DNA of 28,467 bases. Source: Candidatus Bathyarchaeota archaeon (GTDB lineage: Archaea > Thermoproteota > Bathyarchaeia > TCS64). The stretch covers positions 1 to 28,467 of the forward strand of contig JAFGTA010000117.1 of assembly GCA_016934355.1 (NCBI GenBank). The letters are read 5' to 3'. The translations under genes were made by a program, and so were the position numbers. This document shows, piece after piece, positions 23,846 to 28,467 of this stretch. The notes beneath the pieces are model-generated. The model was not told the origin of the DNA, did no database searches, and worked only from the letters and a program-made list of their open reading frames with translations. Every line of letters begins with the position of its first letter. Positions within the stretch are counted from its first letter, which is position 1.

Positions 23846-24148
23846 CTAACCGAAGAGGGCGCCGAGACCCTGAAGGTCCTCTTCCTCTTCCTTCTCCTCT
23901 TCCTTTGGCTCCTCCTCGGGAGCGGCCTCCTCCGCAGCGGCTGGCGCGGCGGCTGGAGCGGCGCCTGCTGTGAACACGGGCGCCTTGAGTGCTTCGTCGA
24001 TGTCGACATCCGAGAGGGCGGCGACGAGAGCCTTGACACGTGTACCGTCAGGGCTGATGCCGGCCGCGGTGAGCGTGCTTGTGATGGCATTCTCGTTGAT
24101 CTCTTTGCCTGCGCTGTGTAGGAGCATAGCGGCATACATGTATTCCAT
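23846..24148 (-). CDS. rpl12: Ribosomal protein L12 (P1-type stalk protein)
   Basis: A 100-residue acidic stalk protein: N-terminal helical dimerisation domain ([31 protein letters not shown]), an Ala/Pro hinge ([18 protein letters not shown]) and a charged tail ending [12 protein letters not shown], the conserved factor-binding C-terminus. Dimers attach to L10 and recruit elongation factors. The ATG at 24148 is chosen over an upstream in-frame GTG because GAGGTGA ends 5 nt before it. The usual archaeal partners L11, L1 and L10 are not upstream in this window, so the gene is detached from its normal operon. Confidence 0.97.
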   Translation of the reverse strand: MEYMYAAMLLHSAGKEINENAITSTLTAAGISPDGTRVKALVAALSDVDIDEALKAPVFTAGAAPAAAPAAAEEAAPEEEPKEEEKEEEEDLQGLGALFG

Positions 24149-24449
24149 ACTTTTCACCTCAATTGATTGTCCAATCTAACTGACTGCTATTACACAACCA
24201 CACCGCTTATTTTTATTCTTTCCGTTTTTCCGGGACAGCCCAAGAGAACAGAAAAACCATGTAAAACCTGTGCCAACGTAACCACCAGCAAGGGCGTGAA
24301 ACGATTTCACCGCTTAGGATGCATCCACGCCTGGCCTTTGTACCGAACTGCAGGTTTCATGGTACAGAAGATTGATACTGAAATTAGAGAGATAATCATT
24401 AAAAACTCCTTGTCAGGGTGTCAACCATCAACCCTAAGCTGGTAAAGAG
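24149..24449. other. Divergent rpl12 / receiver-protein intergenic region with inverted repeats
   Basis: About 300 nt without a convincing gene. A TATA-like run (24205-24217) serves rpl12 on the minus strand and could also fire to the right; CATTAAAAAC (24397-24406) is a likely TATA box for the receiver gene. Three successive inverted repeats lie between them: GTGAAA-cga-TTTCAC (24296-24310), GGATGCATCC (24317-24326) and TGTACC...GGTACA (24339-24366, with inner AAC/GTT). A small RNA on the plus strand is possible. Confidence 0.4.
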
Positions 24450-24953
24450 ATGCAGGAGCCTACAAGCGACGAGAAGTTGGACATGATACTGCACATGCTC
24501 CAGGATCATCAGAGCCAGTTAAAGTCGCTCAGCGACAAGGTAGAGCAGATGAGCGAAAGGGAACACGAGGAAGAAGACGCGAAAAAGAACGCCGGTGACA
24601 AGCGTATACTGGTGGTAGACGATAACCGGAGCCTCGCAGAGACATACCAGATCATCCTCAGCCAGGAGGGGTTCACCGTCGACACCGCACATGACGCGGT
24701 TAACACCTTGTACAAGCTGAACAAGACCAAGTACGACCTCGTTATCCTCGACATGAACCTCCCTGACATGATGGGAAACGACATAGCCGAGAAGATCAAC
24801 AGGGAGCACAAGGACGTCGAGATAATCATGATAACGGGGTACAGCAGCTACGCGGAGGAGCTTCAGCAAAACGGCCTGATAAGGGACTACAGGATGAAGC
24901 CCATACCGCCGGAGGAGCTTGTGGAGATCACCTGGAAAGTGTTCTCCGAATAA
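24450..24953 (+). CDS. Stand-alone response regulator receiver protein with N-terminal coiled coil
   Basis: A 167-residue protein: a charged, coiled-coil-like N-terminus (residues 1-48) and a CheY-like receiver domain (52-165). The acidic pocket D57-D58 (LVVDDNR), phospho-acceptor D101 (VILDMNLPD), T129 (MITGYSS) and K150 (RMKPIPPEE) are all present, so it should be phosphorylatable. No DNA-binding or enzymatic output domain follows, so it likely acts by protein contact. No histidine kinase is encoded nearby. A functional tie to the PAS chemoreceptor at 17.4-18.8 kb is conceivable but only by co-occurrence. Confidence 0.93.
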   Translation: MQEPTSDEKLDMILHMLQDHQSQLKSLSDKVEQMSEREHEEEDAKKNAGDKRILVVDDNRSLAETYQIILSQEGFTVDTAHDAVNTLYKLNKTKYDLVILDMNLPDMMGNDIAEKINREHKDVEIIMITGYSSYAEELQQNGLIRDYRMKPIPPEELVEITWKVFSE

Positions 24954-24989
24954 TACACCAGCCGACCTTACCGATCTCAGTAAAACCGT

Positions 24990-25682
24990 TTAATCCATTT
25001 TCTTGAGGGCTCTTAGCCAGAGCTTTTCACCCTCGAACACATGAGACAGCCTCTTCAGCTCGTCCCTGTATGTTTCGAACTCCTCGTCGGCGTCAAGCAC
25101 CAGAAACGCAAGCTTACCCTTGGCGTGCCTTATGCAGGCTACCTTGTAGTCGCCCACCTTCACCCTCAGGTTGACACCCGGCCTTTCATCCGCGAGCTTG
25201 AATATCTGGTTGATCACCTTTTCGCCGATGGCCTTTGGTAGACTCCATCCATCCGGGTATGTTTTCACTGTGTTCCCGAAGAGCGACTTGACCGCCACCA
25301 CAACGCGGATCTGCCGAGGCTCGGGCTCCACGTAGCTGTCAAGGAAGTCGATCCTCAGCGTCGGCGCATCCTCCACCGTGAGGTGTTCCGTATGCTGCTT
25401 CCTGAGCCTCACGTACTCCAAGGGGTCGATCCGGTTACCCTTGAACAGTTCATCGATCTCCCTGAGCTCGACGTGAGTCGACGCAGGCGCAGCCAGAGAG
25501 TCTCCCCCAACGAGGGGAACCGCCTGCTGGGGCGCGGGCTTGGCTAAGCCTGTCTGGGCCCTAGAAGCTACCTCGGTCTTCCAGGCCTCGATGCATATCT
25601 GGCAGGTCTGGAGCGGGATCTTGTCATCGGGGAATGGGCAGAGTCTCCCGGCTACGAATACACACTGTTTCTGCCCGCTCAC
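24990..25682 (-). CDS. Uncharacterised protein with four-Cys N-terminus, SHOCT-like segment and alpha/beta C-terminal domain
   Basis: About 230 residues; family not recognised. The N-terminus has CVFVAGRLCPFP...CQICIEAW, four cysteines that could bind zinc or an Fe-S centre. A Pro/Ala-rich linker leads to REIDELFKGNRIDPLEYVRLRKQ, similar to the short SHOCT oligomerisation motif. The C-terminal ~120 residues look beta-alpha-beta-beta-alpha (IRVVVAVKSLFGNTV, SLPKAIGEKVINQIFKLAD, LRVKVGDYKVACIRH, LAFLVLDADE, FETYRDELKRLS), reminiscent of roadblock/longin-like folds, but this is speculation. GTG 25682 follows GGAGGTGA by 5 nt; the longer frame starts at 25691 inside that site. It is 14 nt downstream of the secreted-protein gene. 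Confidence 0.75.
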   Translation of the reverse strand: MSGQKQCVFVAGRLCPFPDDKIPLQTCQICIEAWKTEVASRAQTGLAKPAPQQAVPLVGGDSLAAPASTHVELREIDELFKGNRIDPLEYVRLRKQHTEHLTVEDAPTLRIDFLDSYVEPEPRQIRVVVAVKSLFGNTVKTYPDGWSLPKAIGEKVINQIFKLADERPGVNLRVKVGDYKVACIRHAKGKLAFLVLDADEEFETYRDELKRLSHVFEGEKLWLRALKKMD

Positions 25683-25696
25683 CTCATTCACCTCCG

Positions 25697-26182
25697 CTAG
25701 TTATAGTCTTCTACCTCGATCAACACGGTCTCGTACTCGACCACGATGTCCGAGATCTGGAACAGCACGGAAACTTCTGTCTCCCCCGGGAAGTCGGGGT
25801 GCGTACTGTTGTACTCATAGTAGAACATCATCTCGGTGTCCGGCACAGGATAGCTTCTCCAGTTCTTAAGGACGCCCGACCCTACGCTGTACTTGATCTT
25901 CGAGCCCGGGCCAGTCGAGTTCAGTATGTTGCCCCACTCGTCGAGAGGCTGAAGGGTGATGTTGGCGTTCTGTGAGCCCGATGTCAGTTCGAACGTGATG
26001 AGTATCTTGTTCTTACCGAGGGGCCTCGATCTGAAGTCTGTGATTGTGCGGTCTGACTCCTGTGTCTCCGCCTGAAAGAAGCTCGACTCCTGTGTCAGCG
26101 GCGTGATCGACCAGGCCTGTGTGTAGGTCACCGCCGCCATCGCAAGCAGCAGGACTAGCAGCAATATGTTCCTTTTTCTCAT
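25697..26182 (-). CDS. Secreted or membrane-anchored protein of unknown function
   Basis: A 161-residue protein with a clear signal peptide (MRKRNILLLVLLLAMAAVTYTQAWS) and a beta-rich, Ser/Thr/Asn-containing exported part with several N-x-S/T sites (NIT, NST). No lipobox, no C-terminal membrane anchor and no recognised domain were seen; the signal sequence might remain as an anchor. It is the promoter-proximal gene of a two-gene unit with the Zn-motif protein downstream. A palindrome (26233-26248) lies upstream of its likely promoter. Confidence 0.75.
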   Translation of the reverse strand: MRKRNILLLVLLLAMAAVTYTQAWSITPLTQESSFFQAETQESDRTITDFRSRPLGKNKILITFELTSGSQNANITLQPLDEWGNILNSTGPGSKIKYSVGSGVLKNWRSYPVPDTEMMFYYEYNSTHPDFPGETEVSVLFQISDIVVEYETVLIEVEDYN

Positions 26183-26505
26183 TTATGGCTCTCTACTGAG
26201 GTAGGGCGTGTGCTTGTTTATCATGCTATTCTGTATACGAACGTATACTGAGGGTAAACTAAGGGTATATGGTAATTAACTTTAGGTAAAGACCCCGGAT
26301 TATTAACAAAAACGTGTAAATTACGTCGTGGAGGAAACCGTAAATTAAGAAAGAAGAACAACCGCATCAGGTGGACTGCCGTCTCAACCTCACGCCTAAA
26401 ACGCCATACTGCTCTCCCCCAAAACCCGCGCAGAGGGGCGTCTATAGCCTAAACTTTTTTATCTTATTTCTGTTGTTATGAGGTGCTGAACTCAGCGGGA
26501 AAGAC
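26183..26505. other. Intergenic region between secreted-protein gene and eS19 cluster
   Basis: About 320 nt without a supported ORF (the full gap runs to 26558). It contains GTATACG-aa-CGTATAC (26233-26248), a perfect 7-bp inverted repeat upstream of the minus-strand gene; GCTG-AACT-CAGC (about 26484-26495); and a T6 run (26455-26460) that could end a plus-strand transcript. No conserved RNA family was recognised. Confidence 0.4.
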
Positions 26506-26517
26506 TATGTATATATG
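26506..26517 (+). promoter_or_regulatory. TATA box of the eS19 ribosomal cluster
   Basis: TATGTATATATG lies 42-53 bp upstream of the eS19 start, predicting transcription from about 26538 with a short leader. The next genes follow closely, so this is probably the main promoter for the whole cluster. Confidence 0.65.
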
Positions 26518-26558
26518 TCGGTACCCGATATGGTTCAAACATCTGGGAAAGAAGAAAA

Positions 26559-27014
26559 ATGACTACAGCATACGACGTTCCGGCCGACGTGCTAATCGAG
26601 AGGCTATCAGGGTACCTCAAAGAGAACATTAGAGAGGTCCAGCCGCCCGAGTGGTCCGGCTACGTGAAGACAGGGAGTCACGTCGAGAGGGTGCCTCAGA
26701 ACGCCGACTGGTGGTACGTGAGGAGCGCCTCCGTCCTGCGGAAGCTCTACATGAACGGCCCCGTAGGAGTCTCCAGACTCAGGAAAGACTACGGTGGAAG
26801 GAAGAGGAGAGGCGTCAGGCCAGCGCACTTCGCAAAGGCCGGCGGCAACATCATAAGGACTGTCCTGCAGCAGCTGGAGCAGGCCGGGCTCGCCCAGAAG
26901 GAAAGTATCAAGGGTAGAGTGGTCTCAGGCAAGGGGCGTAGCCTGTTAGACGCCATGAGCACCCAAATCAAGAGAGATCTGGACCGGGAGCGTCCGGAGC
27001 TTAAGGACTATTAA
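26559..27014 (+). CDS. rps19e: Ribosomal protein eS19
   Basis: A 151-residue small-subunit protein shared by archaea and eukaryotes. It carries the family signatures TAYDVPADVLIERLSGYLK at the start, PPEWSGYVKTGSHVERVPQNADWWYVRSASVLRKLYMNGPVGVSRLRKDYGG centrally, and GGNIIRTVLQQLEQAGLAQK near the end. It begins the cluster eS19-PDCD5-eL39-eL31-LX-prefoldin. A poor Shine-Dalgarno and short leader follow the TATA box at 26506-26517. Confidence 0.97.
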   Translation: MTTAYDVPADVLIERLSGYLKENIREVQPPEWSGYVKTGSHVERVPQNADWWYVRSASVLRKLYMNGPVGVSRLRKDYGGRKRRGVRPAHFAKAGGNIIRTVLQQLEQAGLAQKESIKGRVVSGKGRSLLDAMSTQIKRDLDRERPELKDY

Positions 27015-27024
27015 GTGAAATTCG

Positions 27025-27363
27025 ATGTCTTCAGACGAGGATCTTGAGAGGCTAAGGCAGCAGCGGATGGCTCAGCTTCAGGCACAGCAGTCGCAGCAGC
27101 AGGAGCAGGCTGCGCGTGCCCAGGAAGCCGAGGTCCAGAAGCAGGGGCTTATGCGTAAGATCCTGACGCCTGAGGCAAGGCAGAGGCTACAGAACGTCAA
27201 GCTTGTGCGCCCGGACTTTGCGGCGCAGATAGAGCTACAGCTCATCCAGATAGCTCAGACGGGGAGGGTGTCTCTGCCCATCACGGATGAAGTGTTGAAG
27301 CAGCTGCTCGCTCAGATCCAGAGCCAGCAGACAAAGAGGGACATAACGATAAGGAGAGTATAG
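27025..27363 (+). CDS. PDCD5/TFAR19-family DNA-binding protein
   Basis: A 112-residue protein matching the archaeal PDCD5 family: an N-terminal Gln-rich helix ([20 protein letters not shown]), then a three-helix core ([40 protein letters not shown]) and basic tail (KRDITIRRV). Archaeal members bind double-stranded DNA weakly; the cellular role is not established. It sits 10 bp after eS19 and 4 bp before eL39, its conserved position in archaea. Confidence 0.95.
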   Translation: MSSDEDLERLRQQRMAQLQAQQSQQQEQAARAQEAEVQKQGLMRKILTPEARQRLQNVKLVRPDFAAQIELQLIQIAQTGRVSLPITDEVLKQLLAQIQSQQTKRDITIRRV

Positions 27364-27367
27364 GAAA

Positions 27368-27526
27368 ATGGCACGTAACAAGCACATCGCGTACAAGCTC
27401 CGCCTAGCGAAGGCGGGGAAGGCGAAGAAGTCGGTGCCCGCCTGGATCATAGCCAAGACCCGAGGCAAGATCAGGTGGAGCCCGAAGAGCAGGAGAAACT
27501 GGCGTACGAGGAAGCTACGTCTCTAG
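27368..27526 (+). CDS. rpl39e: Ribosomal protein eL39
   Basis: A very small, basic large-subunit protein of 52 residues (MARNKHIAYKLRLAKAGKAK ... RRNWRTRKLRL), with the family's conserved PAWIIAKT and W-x-x-K-x-RRNWR signatures. eL39 lines the polypeptide exit tunnel. The ATG at 27368 follows the PDCD5 stop by 4 nt and the TAG ends at 27526. Confidence 0.97.
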   Translation: MARNKHIAYKLRLAKAGKAKKSVPAWIIAKTRGKIRWSPKSRRNWRTRKLRL

Positions 27527-27538
27527 GAGGATCAAAAA

Positions 27539-27802
27539 GTGTCTGAGATTGAGAGAGTTTACACGGTCCCTCTGGGCCGGGCTTGGCTTGCCCAAAGCTT
27601 CAGAAGATCCGAGAAAGCCATGATGGTACTCAGAAAGTTCACGGAGCGCCACATGAAGCCCACCGCGGTCATAATCGACACGGCGGTGAACGAGTACATA
27701 TGGGCGCGGGGCATCAAGAACCCGCCGCGTAAGATCAGGGTAAAGATGACCAAAGACGACGAGGGCGTCGTAGTGGTTGAGCTGGCGGAGGCAGAGCAGT
27801 GA
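27539..27802 (+). CDS. rpl31e: Ribosomal protein eL31
   Basis: An 87-residue large-subunit protein located near the exit tunnel. Family features are ERVYTVPLGRAWLAQSFRRSEKAMMVLRKFTERHMK and the C-terminal WARGIKNPPRKIRVKMTKDDEGVVVVEL. The GTG start at 27539 is supported by GGAGG about 8 nt upstream. Its TGA overlaps the LX start as GTGA, so the two are translationally coupled; the eIF6 gene that normally intervenes is missing. Confidence 0.97.
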   Translation: MSEIERVYTVPLGRAWLAQSFRRSEKAMMVLRKFTERHMKPTAVIIDTAVNEYIWARGIKNPPRKIRVKMTKDDEGVVVVELAEAEQ

Positions 27803-27999
27803 GCGTCAAGGTTTACAGGGTCAAGGGCGAGGTAATGAAGAAGAGCTTCTTCGAGCCCCTCACCTTCAACAAGCTGGTGGCTGCGGCCAAGGAGGAGCAC
27901 GCCGTAGAGAAGATGTACAGCGAGATGGGCAGCCGCCACCGCGCCAAGAGGCACCAGGTTTCTATTTTCAGCGTCGAGGAAGAGCTGCCCGAGGAGTAG
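27799..27999 (+). CDS. rpl18a: Ribosomal protein LX (eL20/L18a)
   Basis: A 66-residue protein typical of archaeal LX, which corresponds to half of eukaryotic eL20. Signatures are VKVYRVKGEVMKKSFFEPLTFNKLVAAAKEEHAVEKMYSEMGSRHRAKRHQV. The GTG start overlaps the eL31 stop by 4 nt. It is followed after 5 nt by prefoldin alpha. Confidence 0.95.
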   Translation: MSVKVYRVKGEVMKKSFFEPLTFNKLVAAAKEEHAVEKMYSEMGSRHRAKRHQVSIFSVEEELPEE

Positions 28000-28004
28000 T
28001 CTCG

Positions 28005-28451
28005 TTGTCTCAACAGGATAATGAGAAGCAGCTCAGGCGCCTCATCACCGAGATCAGGATGATGGAGGGCTCAGCCGAGACTCTTAACCAGAGGTATCAG
28101 CTTCTCACAGCCACCATAAACGAGCTCAGGCTAGCCCAAGGCTCGCTAAGGGACCTCAAAGACATCGAGTCCGGCAACCCACTGCTCGTCCCCGTGGGAG
28201 GCGGTGTATTCATGAACGCCGAGCTAGGCGACATAAGCAAGGTTGTGGTAGGCATAGGCGCCGACGTATCGGTAGAGATGACCCACGAGAAGGCGGTCGA
28301 GGACATCGGCGAGAGGCTTCAGGAGATGGAGCAGGCTCAGGGCGCCGTACAGCAGCAGCTTGGGCAGATACTCGCTCAGCTCGAGTCCCATCAGGGAATG
28401 GCGGAAAGGTTATCAGCGGAGATCCAGAACGCCTTCCAGGGTGCGCAGTAG
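28005..28451 (+). CDS. pfdA: Prefoldin alpha subunit
   Basis: A 148-residue chaperone subunit with the prefoldin layout: long N-terminal helix (LRRLITEIRMMEGSAETLNQRYQLLTATINEL), central beta hairpins (NPLLVPVGGGVFMNAELGDISKVVVGIGADVSVEMT) and long C-terminal helix rich in Gln and Glu. Two alpha and four beta subunits form the jellyfish-like holdase that passes clients to the thermosome. The frame is open upstream through LX, but LX is real there; the TTG at 28005 with GAGGAG about 8 nt upstream is the probable start. Conserved position between LX and ftsY. Confidence 0.94.
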   Translation: MSQQDNEKQLRRLITEIRMMEGSAETLNQRYQLLTATINELRLAQGSLRDLKDIESGNPLLVPVGGGVFMNAELGDISKVVVGIGADVSVEMTHEKAVEDIGERLQEMEQAQGAVQQQLGQILAQLESHQGMAERLSAEIQNAFQGAQ

Positions 28452-28467
28452 TGTTCGAGAAGCTCCG
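28451..28467 (+). CDS. ftsY: Start of ftsY (SRP receptor GTPase), partial
   Basis: A GTG at 28451 overlaps the last base of the prefoldin stop codon and reads V-F-E-K-L before the window ends. FtsY proteins often begin MFEKL, and ftsY follows prefoldin alpha in many archaea. Only five codons are visible, so the assignment rests mainly on conserved gene order. Confidence 0.6.

Noticed and set aside
24167..24445. 92-residue plus-strand frame with CKTC and further Cys/His
   Set aside because: It begins inside the rpl12 leader, has no ribosome-binding site and covers inverted repeats and both promoters; probably non-coding.
26330..26460. Possible small RNA ending at the T6 run
   Set aside because: Only weak and inconsistent stems could be drawn and no promoter was convincing, so it is noted only within the intergenic entry.
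27777..28004. Upstream extension of the prefoldin alpha frame
   Set aside because: This part overlaps the strongly supported LX gene in another frame; the TTG at 28005 gives the normal prefoldin length.
1..28467. CRISPR arrays, rRNA genes or insertion sequences
   Set aside because: No regularly spaced repeats, rRNA signatures, transposase-like ORFs or terminal inverted repeats were seen.

Overview
The window is archaeal chromosome. Evidence: ribosomal proteins found only in archaea and eukaryotes (eS19, eL39, eL31, LX/eL20, P1-type L12), PDCD5, prefoldin alpha, three KEOPS subunits (Kae1, Bud32, Pcc1), an archaeal-type LeuRS, TATA boxes about 25 nt upstream of inferred transcription starts, and GGTGA/GAGGTGA ribosome-binding sites, many in front of GTG or TTG starts. 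Most of it is G+C-rich. The phylum cannot be fixed by eye; a TACK/Bathyarchaeia-like or other mesophilic lineage fits, but this is inference.

Layout. 1-2160: an AT-rich, 5'-truncated Zn-ribbon DNA methyltransferase with a nuclease-like tail, abutting the 3' end of a tRNA-Ser(CGA) gene; it looks like the end of an acquired defence or mobile island. 2.5-6.4 kb: transport and housekeeping genes (CaCA cation exchanger, HD phosphohydrolase, MFS permease, DUF1893, a small membrane protein). 6.5-8.4 kb: metal block 1, with NikR, an Acr3 arsenite exporter and a divergent ArsR that share a near-perfect palindromic operator. 8.4-10.6 kb: the uS15 - RecJ-like DHH nuclease - Pcc1 operon. 10.6-12.5 kb: metal block 2, with a COG0701/ArsP-like permease, a small thioredoxin-fold protein and a convergent second ArsR. 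12.5-15.1 kb: an MmgE/PrpD-family protein and a CBS-AlbA_2 fusion. 15.1-17.3 kb: Kae1 - Bud32 - XTP/dITP diphosphatase, overlapping end to start. 17.4-18.8 kb: a cytoplasmic PAS-containing chemoreceptor. 18.9-24.1 kb: LeuRS, a short bacterial (Patescibacteria/CPR-like) AlaRS, and ribosomal protein L12. 24.4-26.2 kb: a stand-alone receiver protein, a Zn-motif protein and a secreted protein. 26.5 kb to the end: the eS19 - PDCD5 - eL39 - eL31 - LX - prefoldin alpha - (ftsY) cluster, without the eIF6 gene usually found between eL31 and LX.

Items most worth a second look: (i) a roughly 95-nt element present twice (10610-10704 and 12599-12692) in the leaders of unrelated genes, with potential to fold; (ii) the CPR-like truncated AlaRS beside L12 in an archaeal genome; (iii) the AT-rich methyltransferase-nuclease at the tRNA-Ser; (iv) leader structures upstream of the chemoreceptor, the ArsP-like permease and the mmgE gene. 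Residue and base positions were counted by hand.
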